Positions 51,201-59,010 are shown, numbered from the stretch's first letter. The stretch is DNA of 64,000 nt from Streptomyces cynarae (GCF_025642135.1 NZ_CP106793.1:1967001-2031000); one strand, 5' to 3'. A program made the numbers and translations. Notes: generated by a model not told the origin, from the sequence alone.

Positions 51201-51852
51201 GTTCGAGCGGATCCGCCCCGGCGAGGTCGCGGCCATGGACTATGTGTACGCGCACGACAAGCCGACGGTACGGCTGCTGTGGCTGAGCAACGACACGGTC
51301 AACGACGTGACGCCGGCGATGCCGTGGGGCGCCAAGGACATGGAGAAGGTGAACTATGTGCCGACCTTGGCGCCCACCGATCCGGTCCTGGTGTCCGGCC
51401 TGGTCAAGTCGCTCAAGGACGCGGGCCCCAATTCGTACCTCATGATCAACCGCAGCCAGGTGACGTATCTCCAGATGGACGTGGGCTACTCGGCGACCTG
51501 GGAGTCCCGGCTCGTCAAGAACCTGGACGACCGCCAGGAGCTGAAGAAGGTCCTGGTCAACGACGACGTGACCATGTACGCGCTGCGCAAGCAGCCCGCC
51601 GGCGAGGTCCCGCAGCCGCGTCCGGGCCCGATCGGCCCGCGGGTGACCTGGACGCCGTGGTCGGTGGTCGGGGGGCTCGCCGCCGTGGCGCTGGTACTCA
51701 TGCTGACGGCGCGGGAGATGGTGCGGGTCGCGGTACGGCCGGGCGTACGGCAGCTGCGGGTGCTGCAGTCGAGCTTCTGGTTCTCGCTGCCGCTGCTGGC
51801 GGTGCTGCTGGCCTCGCTGGTGCAACGGTTCCTGACCATGGGGAAGGGCTGA
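48211..51852 (+). CDS. Flippase-like domain fused to a second polytopic membrane domain
   Basis: 1213 residues. Residues about 35-445 are a Wzx/MATE-type polysaccharide flippase (QLFRNAYALMLNTGISAVLG, ALARFTPVAGRATGRLILRT, twelve helices). Residues about 450-545 are a polar linker partly encoded by a dispersed repeat (49740-49815). Residues about 548-1213 are a second membrane protein with some ten helices (GPILLGCLLVSALLLYWVPA, SGWVGQDYFSPQGFTYLFYL, VPAHQLTPFMMLGVLAVLVL) and a C-terminal extracytoplasmic domain, resembling GT-C-type glycosyltransferases or polymerases. GTG start at 48211. It would flip lipid-linked glycan and extend or polymerise it. The fusion is unusual; these are normally separate genes. 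Confidence 0.82.
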   Translation: MSDTTTTTQAGEATTAETGQPSGRRLRLPGRGGVPGGGNQLFRNAYALMLNTGISAVLGLGYWLVAARYYSDAAVGQGSAAIAAMKLLAGLTAVTLTGALARFTPVAGRATGRLILRTYAGSSLVVAIAAGVFLLTLDLWGPSYRFLHGPGPALVFVVAVVSWNLLTLQDGVLTGLRSALWVPVGNTVFSAVKLLLLVGFAAAIPMLGVFVSWVAAIATSVVPLGWLVFRRLVPRHVKATEDHASPPSLKEVGRFLAGDYTGSLFSLAVVYLVPVIVASQVSAADNAYFYITTTIGGTTNLLAINMGASLTVEGSHDPARLAANTRAALKRMVRIMLPVCGLLFLGAPVILHVFGDGYAHAASPLLRWFAVGALLRVVMETYFAVLRAQSRTSGLAYLQGLLCVLVLGLTVLLLPRMGLTGAGVAEISSLSVIVAIAAPKLLKIVRTAPADAVPEDAAPDGDLSDLEVPEPRSGPSWAKRLDADTLALGVHVDFDHQERRPDVRRGPGTPPAGTPVPPGGPEGARGTARPAADDPPSKHGAASPIGPILLGCLLVSALLLYWVPALSLDDGSLDRMGGLGLISVLPLPTLLGAALLVVVFAALLWRAREHKVLLLATLVATVVSLHALPAVIETEPRFPTAWQHLGFLDYIDRTGSAVPFLDARWSWPGFFAVAAFVAKACGVTDLTEVIRWWPLTIQLLYLAPMFLLVRSMRASWRAKWTGIWIFVLSGWVGQDYFSPQGFTYLFYLAFVAILLVWFRAPRVLWTRRRPGEAEVEPTGRGQRAVLLMVLIALYAASVPAHQLTPFMMLGVLAVLVLVGRSELRGLPVLFAVLVMFWLGYMAEPYWSGHFDELFGGVGGVGSNVSTSVSGRIQGGDSTHKLVLYTRVLLAGVVMAFACWGWWRRREHKYRERSLLVLTFVPFLGFGMQSYGGEMALRVFMFAVPGAALLCALALFPRTGVTAEERDKDRASLAPLAALMAGLLLMGGFLVARWGNEPFERIRPGEVAAMDYVYAHDKPTVRLLWLSNDTVNDVTPAMPWGAKDMEKVNYVPTLAPTDPVLVSGLVKSLKDAGPNSYLMINRSQVTYLQMDVGYSATWESRLVKNLDDRQELKKVLVNDDVTMYALRKQPAGEVPQPRPGPIGPRVTWTPWSVVGGLAAVALVLMLTAREMVRVAVRPGVRQLRVLQSSFWFSLPLLAVLLASLVQRFLTMGKG
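49740..49815. repeat. Dispersed Streptomyces repeat at the fusion junction
   Basis: The core GGGGCGCGGGGAACGGCGCG followed by ACCAGCC is the very common Streptomyces intergenic repeat (known to me as GGGCGCGGGGAACTGCGCGAC-type). Here it is translated in frame as part of a Gly/Pro/Arg linker between the two membrane domains. Confidence 0.75.
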
Positions 51853-51875
51853 GGCTCACACGGGCTGCGGAGGCC

Positions 51876-51923
51876 CACGGAGGGACGGGAGCGCACGGAG
51901 GACGGGGCACACGGAGGGACGGG
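51876..51923. repeat. Three short direct repeats between convergent genes
   Basis: CACGGAGGGACGGG at 51876-51889, CACGGAGGACGGGG at 51894-51907 and CACGGAGGGACGGG at 51910-51923. They lie in the 89-bp gap between the fusion gene and the convergent glycosidase. No function evident. Confidence 0.8.
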
Positions 51924-51941
51924 CGTACGAGGTGAAGCGGC

Positions 51942-53363
51942 TCAGCGCGTGAGCCACTTCACCTCGTACGCCTTCATGTCGAACCGCTTGCCGTCGACCT
52001 GGGCGCTGATCGCGCGACCCAGGGTGTTCACCACCAGCACGACCTTGTCGGTGGCGAGGACGCGGACGTTCGGCACGTCGTCCGGGGCCACCGTCACCGT
52101 CCGGTACGCGGTGCCGGGCGGGAACTCCTTGGAGAAGCGGGACACCAGGCCGTACATCGGCAGGGCCCGGCCGCCCTCGGCGCTGTCGGTGGGCGTCCAC
52201 AGACAGCCCGGGCAGTCGGTGCCCTTTTCATCCTCCGGGTTCCAGTAGAAGCCCGAGGACGCGCCGCCCTTGACCAGGGCGATCATCCCGGCGGCCTGGA
52301 CGGCGACGCGGCGGTCCTCGCTCCAGCCCCTGCGCTCGTCATTGCCGTCGGCGGGCTCGACGTAGTACTCGGCCCACCACAGCGGCAGGCCGTGGGTCTG
52401 CCGGCGCACCCACGCGCCGACGGCGGTGAACTTGTCGGTCGCGGCGAACTCGTTCGGAAGCAGCTCGTCGTCGTTGGTGTAGCTGGAGCCGTCCACGACG
52501 ACGAAGTCGGCGCCCGCCTTGTGTGTGTTCCAGTAGGTGAAGGCGTCGACGATCCGCTGGTCCATGGCACCCCAGGAGCCGCGCAGCGCGGTGGAGGCGT
52601 TCTCCTTCTGCCGCGGGTCGACGCTGTCCATGACGAGGTACGGGCCGCCCACCATGATCTTGGGGTCGACCTGCTTGAGCGCCTTGTAGACCAGGTTGTA
52701 CAGCTCGGTGTAGCCCTCGTAGTCCCAGCGGGCCTTGGAGTCGTTCCAGAAGCCCTTGAACTCGTTCCAGACGACGAAGTGGCGCACGTCCGGGTAGCGC
52801 CTGGCGACGGTCGCGGCGAGGGCGGCGTAGTCCTTGAAGTGCTCGGGCCTCGGGGCGGTCTCGAGGGCGGTCTGGCTCCAGTCGGTGTTGTCCGCGCCCG
52901 CCTTGCCGCCCTTCATCCAGTCCGGGGCGCAGCACAGCGTGACGACCGGGGTGCCGCCGGTCTTGCGGACGAAGTCGATACGGCGGTCCATCGTTGCGAA
53001 GTCGTAACGGCCCTCGACCGGTTCCGGGTTGTCGGCGCCCCACCCCATGACGGCCTGGTTCTGCGGCAGCCCGGCCCCTGACAGCAGCCCCTCGACGCGC
53101 TCGGTGGCGGCGCCGCTGCCCTGGTCGGCGCTGTACTGGGTGTGGGTGAAGCCCCAGCCGACGTCCGGTTTCGTCACCTGGGGCGGGGTGGCGGGGGTGC
53201 CGTGCACCTTGTCGCCGTCGCGTGTCGTGCCTCTGGTGCTCGCGCCGTTCCCGGGCAGTGTGCTGATCAGGGTGACCACCAGGGCCAGAGCGGCCACGGC
53301 CACGCCGAGCAGTGCGGTGAGTCGCCACCGCCGTTCCCCCGAATTCCACCCATGACGTCCCAT
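51942..53363 (-). CDS. Membrane-anchored clan GH-A glycoside hydrolase (GH39-like)
   Basis: 473 residues. An N-terminal signal anchor (LTALLGVAVAALALVVTLIS) is followed by an extracellular TIM-barrel enzyme. WNEFKGFW carries the probable acid/base Glu201 and WWAEYYVEP the nucleophile Glu332, the usual clan GH-A arrangement; YDFATMDRRIDFVRKTGGTP and VTLCCAPDWMKGG are typical of beta-xylosidase/iduronidase-like GH39 proteins. It converges on the glycan operon, so it may trim or remodel that polymer, as glycosidases in exopolysaccharide clusters do. ATG at 53363; longer open frame upstream is non-coding. Exact sugar specificity not predictable. Confidence 0.85.
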   Translation of the reverse strand: MGRHGWNSGERRWRLTALLGVAVAALALVVTLISTLPGNGASTRGTTRDGDKVHGTPATPPQVTKPDVGWGFTHTQYSADQGSGAATERVEGLLSGAGLPQNQAVMGWGADNPEPVEGRYDFATMDRRIDFVRKTGGTPVVTLCCAPDWMKGGKAGADNTDWSQTALETAPRPEHFKDYAALAATVARRYPDVRHFVVWNEFKGFWNDSKARWDYEGYTELYNLVYKALKQVDPKIMVGGPYLVMDSVDPRQKENASTALRGSWGAMDQRIVDAFTYWNTHKAGADFVVVDGSSYTNDDELLPNEFAATDKFTAVGAWVRRQTHGLPLWWAEYYVEPADGNDERRGWSEDRRVAVQAAGMIALVKGGASSGFYWNPEDEKGTDCPGCLWTPTDSAEGGRALPMYGLVSRFSKEFPPGTAYRTVTVAPDDVPNVRVLATDKVVLVVNTLGRAISAQVDGKRFDMKAYEVKWLTR

Positions 53364-53540
53364 CAGGGGCCACACTAACGGCGCTGCTTGGGCCGCGGGC
53401 AGATTGCGGCGTGCGACAGCCAGGTAACAGCACGTACCGGAAGGGGCTGATCCGGTGGGTATACACCAGGCAAAGACGACACATGCGGCGCACCACGGAA
53501 AGCGGATGCAGCAGGCGGCCCCGTGACGGATCATGGCGGC

Positions 53541-54635
53541 ATGTCTGCGAACCCATACGACGCTCTGCCGGTCCGGCTCAACGTCGACGACAGCGACTCC
53601 CCCTCCGACGTCGTCGACGCGCTGTTCCTCGGCCGCTTCGCGACGGGCGAGCAGCCCTACTCCCACGCCGCGAACATCGACCGGGTACGGTCCGGGGCCA
53701 CACTCCTGCCGCCGGGCGCCCGGGTGCTGCGGGTCGCCCGCGACGACGACCGCAGCGCGACGCTCGCCGAGGGCGACGGCTGGACGCTGCTGGTGTCCCG
53801 CTGGAACCGCGGCGCGGACGTCACGGTGACCGCGACCAGCGCCGAGCTGGCGGAGAAGGTGCTGGGCGAGGCCACGGACGGCGCGGCCGACGAGCCGGAG
53901 CCGCAGCCGGAGAACGTGACGATGGGGTTCTGGTACGTCTCGCCGCGGCGCGGCCCGCACCGTACGACACGGCAGATCTCGGCGGGCACCTGGGAGGAGG
54001 TGCGCCCGAACTACACGGCGCCGGTGGCGGACGCCATGGACCGGCTGATGAAGACGACCCCGGAGGACATCGCGGGCCGTCTGCTGCTGCTCCACGGCCC
54101 GCCGGGCACGGGCAAGACCTCGGCGCTGCGGACGCTGGCCCGCTCGTGGCGGGACTGGTGCCAGGTGGACTGCGTCCTGGACCCGGAGCGGCTCTTCAGC
54201 GACGTCGGCTATCTGATGGACATCGCGATCGGCGAGGAGGACACGGCGGGCAAGGGCCGCTGGCGGCTGCTCCTGCTGGAGGACTGCGACGAACTGATCC
54301 GCGGCGAGGCGAAGCACACGGCGGGCCAGGCGCTGTCGCGTCTGCTGAACCTGACGGACGGACTGCTGGGGCAGGGCCGCAACGTGCTGGTGGGCGTGAC
54401 GACGAACGAGGACCTGGAGCGCCTGCACCCGGCCGTCGTCCGGCCCGGCCGCTGCCTGGCCCGTATCGAGGTCGGCCCGCTCACCCGCACGGAGGCGGTG
54501 AGCTGGCTGGGCCGCGAGGAGGGCGTGGGCCGCGAGGGGGCGACGCTGGCGGAGCTGTACGCGCTGCGGCGGGGCACGTCTCCGGCGTCGGTGCCGGACC
54601 AGCGGGCGGTAGCGGGCGCGGGGCTGTACCTGTAG
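53541..54635 (+). CDS. AAA-family ATPase with DUF5925-type N-domain
   Basis: 364 residues. Residues 1-150 are an N-domain (ALPVRLNVDDSDSPSDVVDA, TLLPPGARVLRVARDDDRSA) of the DUF5925 type. The AAA module has Walker A LLLHGPPGTGKTSALRTLAR, Walker B LLLLEDCDELI, sensor TDGLLGQGRNVLVGVTTNED and the arginine finger region VVRPGRCLARIEVGPLTR. It is probably a hexameric remodelling ATPase, although no partner is known. ATG at 53541 is used; a GTG at 53523 is in frame. It stands alone between the convergent glycosidase promoter region and the DUF72 gene. Confidence 0.86.
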   Translation: MSANPYDALPVRLNVDDSDSPSDVVDALFLGRFATGEQPYSHAANIDRVRSGATLLPPGARVLRVARDDDRSATLAEGDGWTLLVSRWNRGADVTVTATSAELAEKVLGEATDGAADEPEPQPENVTMGFWYVSPRRGPHRTTRQISAGTWEEVRPNYTAPVADAMDRLMKTTPEDIAGRLLLLHGPPGTGKTSALRTLARSWRDWCQVDCVLDPERLFSDVGYLMDIAIGEEDTAGKGRWRLLLLEDCDELIRGEAKHTAGQALSRLLNLTDGLLGQGRNVLVGVTTNEDLERLHPAVVRPGRCLARIEVGPLTRTEAVSWLGREEGVGREGATLAELYALRRGTSPASVPDQRAVAGAGLYL

Positions 54636-54716
54636 GGCGCGACACCCGCAGCGGGCACGACACCTGGAGCGGGCCACGACCGGCGCCTCGACGGCCACCG
54701 GTGCTTTGATGGACTT

Positions 54717-55505
54717 ATGACCCTGTTCGTCGGCACGTCGGGGTGGCAGTACCGGGACTGGCGGGACGTCCTCTACCCGGCGGACGTCCCCATGCGGCTG
54801 TGGCTGGAGGAGTACGCGACGCGGTTCGCCACGGTCGAGATCAACAACGCGTTCTACCGGCTGCCGACGCGGGAGACGTTCGAGGCCTGGCGGCAACGGG
54901 TGCCGGCGGACTTCGTGGTGGCGGTGAAGGCGAGCCGCTATCTGACGCACATCAAGCGGCTCAAGGAGCCCGAGGAGCCGGTGCACCGTCTGATGAGCCA
55001 CGCGGCCGGGCTCGGCAACCGCCTGGGCCCGGTCCTGCTCCAGCTCCCGCCCACCCTGCGCGCCGATCCGGCACTCCTGGACGACTGCCTCGCCTGTTTC
55101 CCGCCCGGCACCCGGGTCGCGGTCGAGCCACGCCACGACTCCTGGTGGACACCCGAGGTGCGCGCGGTGTTGGAGGCGCGGGGCGCCGCCCTGTGCTGGG
55201 CCGACGTGCTGTCCCGCCCTGTCACCCCGTTGTGGCGCACCACGGACTGGGGCTACATCCGCTTCCACACGGGGCGGGCCCGCCCGTGGCCTCGCTACGG
55301 CCGCCGGTCCCTGACGACGTGGGTCCAGCGGATCGGGGCGGTGTGGCCGGAGGAGGTGGACGTCTACGCCTACTTCAACAACGACCCGCACGCGGCGGCG
55401 GTCCTGGACGCGACGGTGTTCGCGCGGTTGGCGACCACGGCGGGCATGCGGGTGACACGCACGCCTCGAAAGCTCCCCGCACCCTCCACGGGTACGGCGA
55501 CGTGA
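54717..55505 (+). CDS. DUF72-family protein
   Basis: 262 residues with the complete DUF72 signature: FVGTSGWQYRDW at the N-terminus, FATVEINNAFYRLPT, FVVAVKASRYLTHIKRLKEP, LGPVLLQLPPTLRADP, VAVEPRHDSWW and DVYAYFNNDPHAAAVLDA. The fold is a TIM barrel related to phosphate-binding enzymes; the reaction is unknown, though a nucleic-acid link has been suggested for relatives. ATG at 54717. The C-terminal tail (KLPAPSTGTAT) runs into a hairpin-rich spacer. Confidence 0.93.
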   Translation: MTLFVGTSGWQYRDWRDVLYPADVPMRLWLEEYATRFATVEINNAFYRLPTRETFEAWRQRVPADFVVAVKASRYLTHIKRLKEPEEPVHRLMSHAAGLGNRLGPVLLQLPPTLRADPALLDDCLACFPPGTRVAVEPRHDSWWTPEVRAVLEARGAALCWADVLSRPVTPLWRTTDWGYIRFHTGRARPWPRYGRRSLTTWVQRIGAVWPEEVDVYAYFNNDPHAAAVLDATVFARLATTAGMRVTRTPRKLPAPSTGTAT

Positions 55506-55590
55506 CCGTCTCCCGCCGCAGCGGTGCGTCCCCTCGTGGGTCCCCTCTTTCCGCCGCACCGGCGATCAGCCACGACGGCGGAGACCGGGG

Positions 55591-55618
55591 TCCCCCACGC
55601 AGTCAAGGCAGTGGGGGA
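55591..55618. repeat. Hairpin TCCCCCAC / GTGGGGGA, dispersed-repeat type
   Basis: 8-bp perfect arms (55591-55598 and 55611-55618) in the 170-bp gap between the convergent DUF72 and GntR genes. It resembles the other G5/C5-bounded elements of this window and can end transcription from either side. Confidence 0.65.
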
Positions 55619-55675
55619 AGTGTCGAACCCTCCCCCGCCACCCAGGGGGACCCGGCGGGCAGCCGACCGCAGTGG

Positions 55676-56044
55676 TCAACCCCCGTAAGCCGCCCGCAGG
55701 GCGTCCCGCACGGCGGCCAACGCCGCGTCCTCGCCCAGCCCCAGCCGCCGCGCCCTTTCGGCGTAGGCGGAGGCGGCCGCAGCCGCCTCTCGCTCCGCGG
55801 CCGAGCCGGCGGCGGCCACGAACGTCCCGTTGCGCCCCCGCGTCTCGATCACCCCGTCCTCCTCCAGCGCCCGGTACGCCTTCGCCACCGTGTTCGCCGC
55901 GAGGCCGAGGGACTCGGCCAGCCCGCGTACGGTCGGCAGCCGGTACCCCACCGGCAGCACCCCCGCCCGGGCCTGCTCGGAGATCTGCGCCCGCACCTGT
56001 TCGTACGGCGGCGCGCTCCCATCGATGTGGATCTTCAAGGTCAC
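55676..56044 (-). CDS. Short GntR-family regulator (YtrA type)
   Basis: 122 residues. The winged helix is SAPPYEQVRAQISEQARAGV, LPVGYRLPTVRGLAESLGLA and NTVAKAYRALEEDGVIETRG. The C-terminal part is only a helical dimerisation segment (GSAAEREAAAAASAYAERAR), the YtrA layout without a large ligand domain. GTG at 56044. YtrA-type regulators often control ABC exporter operons, but none is adjacent; the divergent GNAT gene starting 72 bp away is the nearest candidate target. Confidence 0.9.
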   Translation of the reverse strand: MTLKIHIDGSAPPYEQVRAQISEQARAGVLPVGYRLPTVRGLAESLGLAANTVAKAYRALEEDGVIETRGRNGTFVAAAGSAAEREAAAAASAYAERARRLGLGEDAALAAVRDALRAAYGG

Positions 56045-56115
56045 GGCCCGATTGTCCCGCACCCATCGGAAAATGAGAGGCACCCCCGCGCCCGGTCCGA
56101 ATACCGTGCGCCCCC

Positions 56116-57045
56116 ATGACAGTGATCGTGCGCGACCTCCGTCCCGACGTACGAGCCGACACCGAGGGCTTCGCCCGGGTCCGGCGCCTCGCCCTCCCCT
56201 TCATCCTGTTCACCCCGGAGTCCATCGCCTACGACGCCGCCCACATGCATCCCGACGCCCACTACCGCCCGCTCGTGGCCGAGGAGGACGGCGAGATCAT
56301 CGGCACGGCCCAGGTTCACCTCGCCCATGAGAGCCGGGAGCCCGGCCAGGGCAACCTCAACGTCTACGTGCATCCCGGACGCACCCGCCGCGGTGCCGGC
56401 TCGCTCCTCGTCCGCGCCGCCGAGGAGTACCTGGCCTCCGTGGGCGCCACCAGGCTCTTCGCCTGGGTCCTGGACGAGCCCGGCAACCGCGCCTTCGCGG
56501 AACGGCACGGCTACAGGAGCAGCCGCTCCGCCCACTTCCTCCGCCTGGATCTGGCGAACGGCACCCTGCCCCCGCTCCAGGACCCCCCGCCGGGCGTCGA
56601 GCTGCGCACCGGCGCGGACTTCGCGGACGACCCTCGCCCCCTGTTCGAACTGGACGCGGAGACGATGTCCGACGAGCCGAGCGACATCGCATACGAGTTC
56701 ACGGACTACGAGGCGTGGCTCGAGGAGACGTGGCGCCACCCCCTCCTCAGCCCCGAGCTGACCTCTGTGGCGGTGGTCGACGGCCGCCCCGCCGCGTTCA
56801 GCGCGGCCCGCACCGACGGCGGCACCCGCTACGGCACCGTGATGACCGGCACGGCCCGCGCCTTCCGCGGCCGGGGCCTCGCCAAGCTCGCCAAGAACCA
56901 CTCCCTGCACCGCGCCCGCACCGCCGGGTACACGGAGGCGTTCACGGGCAACGACGCGGGCAACGACCCGATGATCGCGATCAACAAGTGGTTCGGCTAC
57001 GAGATCTGCGGCACGGAGGTGCGCCATGTCCGCGAACTCGGCTGA
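56116..57045 (+). CDS. GNAT-family N-acetyltransferase with two GNAT domains
   Basis: 309 residues. The first GNAT domain (1-160) includes the acetyl-CoA-binding stretch NVYVHPGRTRRGAGSLLVRA. The second (165-309) has MTGTARAFRGRGLAKLAKNH in the same role, then YTEAFTGNDAGNDPMIAINK and WFGYEICGTEVRHVREL. Tandem GNAT architecture is as in mycothiol synthase-like and other actinobacterial enzymes; the acceptor is unknown. Its 3' end overlaps the DUF402 gene by 20 bp, so the two are co-expressed. Confidence 0.92.
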   Translation: MTVIVRDLRPDVRADTEGFARVRRLALPFILFTPESIAYDAAHMHPDAHYRPLVAEEDGEIIGTAQVHLAHESREPGQGNLNVYVHPGRTRRGAGSLLVRAAEEYLASVGATRLFAWVLDEPGNRAFAERHGYRSSRSAHFLRLDLANGTLPPLQDPPPGVELRTGADFADDPRPLFELDAETMSDEPSDIAYEFTDYEAWLEETWRHPLLSPELTSVAVVDGRPAAFSAARTDGGTRYGTVMTGTARAFRGRGLAKLAKNHSLHRARTAGYTEAFTGNDAGNDPMIAINKWFGYEICGTEVRHVRELG

Positions 57046-57526
57046 GACGGCGGCCCCGATGGACGTCGTCCTGGTCAAGGCGGGCCGTACGAAGATCCGT
57101 TATCCCGCCGAGCTGCTGCACGACGACGGCTCGCGGATCACCGTACGCGCCGCCTGGGCGGGCGAGGGCGTCCGTGACTTCGGCTTCGTACGGTTCGAAC
57201 CCGGTGACGTCTTCACCGAGCACTACTGGCGCGACCGGTGGTACGCGGTGAAGGAGGTCAGGGACAAGCAGGGCAGGCTCAAGGGCTGGTACTGCGACAT
57301 CACCCGCCCCGCCACGGTCTCCGGCTCCGAACTCGTCGTGGAGGACCTCGACCTGGACCTGTGGCGCTCGGCGGACGGCACGGCCGTGCTGCGCCTGGAC
57401 GAGGACGAGTTCGCGGCGAGCGGCCTGGCGAGCAGGGACCCGGAGGCCGCGGCGGCCGCCCTGAGCGCCCTGGACGAGCTCGAACTCCTGGCCAAGGGGG
57501 GCAACTTCGAGGCTCTGCTGCACTGA
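57026..57526 (+). CDS. DUF402-family protein
   Basis: 166 residues with the DUF402 beta-barrel pattern: DVVLVKAGRTKIRYPAELLH, FEPGDVFTEHYWRDRWYAVK, then LKGWYCDITRPATVSGSELV, VEDLDLDLWRSADGTAVLRL and LDEDEFAASGLA. Relatives include FomD, a metal-dependent phosphoesterase of nucleotidyl-phosphonates, and nucleoside di/triphosphate hydrolases, so hydrolysis of a nucleotide-linked compound is likely. ATG at 57026 lies inside the end of the GNAT gene. Start could also be Met at about residue 12. Confidence 0.9.
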   Translation: MSANSAETAAPMDVVLVKAGRTKIRYPAELLHDDGSRITVRAAWAGEGVRDFGFVRFEPGDVFTEHYWRDRWYAVKEVRDKQGRLKGWYCDITRPATVSGSELVVEDLDLDLWRSADGTAVLRLDEDEFAASGLASRDPEAAAAALSALDELELLAKGGNFEALLH

Positions 57527-57559
57527 CCCGCATGCGCTGACCCCGCACCGGGCCGGCCG

Positions 57560-58222
57560 TCAGACGAGCGCCACCACCGCATACCGCTCGTCGTCCACCT
57601 CCTTCCCCCACAGCCGGGCGTCGTCCGACAGCCGCTCGAGGCGTACGTCCCGGACGAGGGGCGCGAGGAGAGCGGTCAGGCGGTCGGCGGGTATGCCGAC
57701 CGGGCTCACCGTCCCCCACACGCCCTCCACCAGCACCAGGCGGCCGGCCGGGCGCAGCAGTCCCCGCCAGTGGCGCAGTACGCGGCCGGGGTCGGGCAGT
57801 GTCCACAGCACATGGCGGACGAGGACGGCGTCGAAGAGCTGCTCGCCGACCGGCGGCGTCGCCGCGTCGCCGACGAGGAACACCGCGTCGCGGCCGGCGA
57901 GCTTGGCGCGGGCACGCGCGACCATGGCCGGTGACAGGTCGACCCCTGTCACCCGGTGCCCCTGTTCGGAGGCGAGCAGTGACAGGCTGCCGGTGCCGCA
58001 GCCGAGGTCCAGGACGTCGCCGGCCCGCCGCGGCAGCCATGTACCCAACCGGGCGGCCCACGCCTCGCGCACGGCGGGGTCGCGCAGTCCGTGGTCCGGT
58101 TCGGCGTCGAAGGTCGCGGCCTCGGCGTCCCAGTCCACGCCGGGTCCGGTGCCCGCGAAGGTTTGGGCTCCGCTGTTCCTGGCCATGTTCCTGGTCATGT
58201 CCGTGTTGATGTCTCGGTTCAT
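57560..58222 (-). CDS. Class I SAM-dependent methyltransferase
   Basis: 220 residues. Motif I DVLDLGCGTGSLSLLASEQG, acidic loop VTGVDLSPAMVARARAKLAG, motif II/III FDAVLVRHVLWTLPDPGRVL and LRPAGRLVLVEGVWG give a Methyltransf_11-type fold. Substrate unknown; small molecules, peptides and quinones are all possible. Transcribed away from the 44-residue peptide gene. Its start region directly borders two 19-bp direct repeats (58232-58277), so its transcription is probably controlled by a protein binding those. Confidence 0.9.
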   Translation of the reverse strand: MNRDINTDMTRNMARNSGAQTFAGTGPGVDWDAEAATFDAEPDHGLRDPAVREAWAARLGTWLPRRAGDVLDLGCGTGSLSLLASEQGHRVTGVDLSPAMVARARAKLAGRDAVFLVGDAATPPVGEQLFDAVLVRHVLWTLPDPGRVLRHWRGLLRPAGRLVLVEGVWGTVSPVGIPADRLTALLAPLVRDVRLERLSDDARLWGKEVDDERYAVVALV

Positions 58223-58231
58223 GACGCCAGG

Positions 58232-58277
58232 GTGACAGCCGCCACTGACAGTCGAATCGTGACAGCCGCCACAGACA
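58232..58277. promoter_or_regulatory. Two 19-bp direct repeats (GTGACAGCCGCCACTGACA)
   Basis: Copies at 58232-58250 and 58259-58277 differ at one base; start-to-start spacing is 27 bp. They lie between the divergent methyltransferase and small peptide genes. This looks like a tandem activator or repressor site. Confidence 0.75.
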
Positions 58278-58358
58278 TACCTCGACCGATGAGGAACCCT
58301 CGCCGAAAGGGTCTACCTCCGCGCGAACGCGGAACCCGGTAGGCACAAGGAGGCAGCC

Positions 58359-58493
58359 ATGCGCCGAGTGACCGTGCACAAGCCCCTGAAGAGGACCGAC
58401 TCCCGCCGGACGCGCGAGGAAGCCGACGAGCGCCCCACGGAGCGCCCGGAGGTCCGCAAGGACATCGCCCGCGTCTGGTGGCCGGACGGCTGA
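58359..58493 (+). CDS. 44-residue basic peptide, unidentified
   Basis: ATG at 58359 is preceded by a perfect AAGGAGG. The product is 44 residues, highly charged (RRVTVHKPLKRTDSRRTREE, then ADERPTERPEV) and ends in RKDIARVWWPDG. There is no signal peptide or membrane helix. The strong ribosome site, good codon bias and the Trp-Trp-rich C-terminal end argue that it is real. A methyltransferase is divergent, and a GNAT acetyltransferase is convergent 43 bp away. It may be a regulator, a small structural protein or a modified peptide precursor; nothing decides between them. Confidence 0.6.
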   Translation: MRRVTVHKPLKRTDSRRTREEADERPTERPEVRKDIARVWWPDG

Positions 58494-58536
58494 CCCCGGC
58501 GCCTCCGACCGTCACGCGCTGCTGCTGGAGTGCCCC

Positions 58537-59010
58537 TCAGTCCAGCCGCTTGCGGTAGTGGACGCGGTCGTACGGCCCGTCGACACGGCGCTCCACGACC
58601 TCGTACCCGTACTTCGGGTAGATCGCCTGGTTCTCCCACATCAGCGCGTTCGTATAGAGCCTGACCTCGGGCAGGCCGAGCGCACGCGCGTGTGCGTCCA
58701 CGAAGTCGAGCAGTCGGCGCCCCACGCCCCGGCCCTGGGCGCCGGGGTGCACGGCGATGCTGTCGAGGAAGAGATGGTCCTCGAACGCCTCCACCACCAC
58801 AAGGCCGTTCACGGGCTCTCCCGTCACGAACACCCGCCCCGCGGCCACGTCGTCCGGGTGGTCCGCCTCCATGGGCTTGGGCACCACTCCGATGCGCGCG
58901 ATGTAGTGGTGGTACGCGGCATCCGTCACGGCCCGTACGGCCGGAACGTCGGCGGCGAGGGCCGGCCTGATCCCCTCGGTCGTACCGGCGTCTTCCATGG
59001 CATCTGTCAT
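58537..59010 (-). CDS. GNAT-family N-acetyltransferase
   Basis: 157 residues. The acetyl-CoA loop is SIAVHPGAQGRGVGRRLLDF, preceded by VVEAFEDHLFLD and followed by LPEVRLYTNALMWENQAIYP and KYGYEVVERRVDGPYDRVHY. This is the standard single-domain GNAT, substrate unknown. It is transcribed towards the small peptide gene. ATG at 59010 follows a few weak ribosome-site bases. Confidence 0.93.
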   Translation of the reverse strand: MTDAMEDAGTTEGIRPALAADVPAVRAVTDAAYHHYIARIGVVPKPMEADHPDDVAAGRVFVTGEPVNGLVVVEAFEDHLFLDSIAVHPGAQGRGVGRRLLDFVDAHARALGLPEVRLYTNALMWENQAIYPKYGYEVVERRVDGPYDRVHYRKRLD

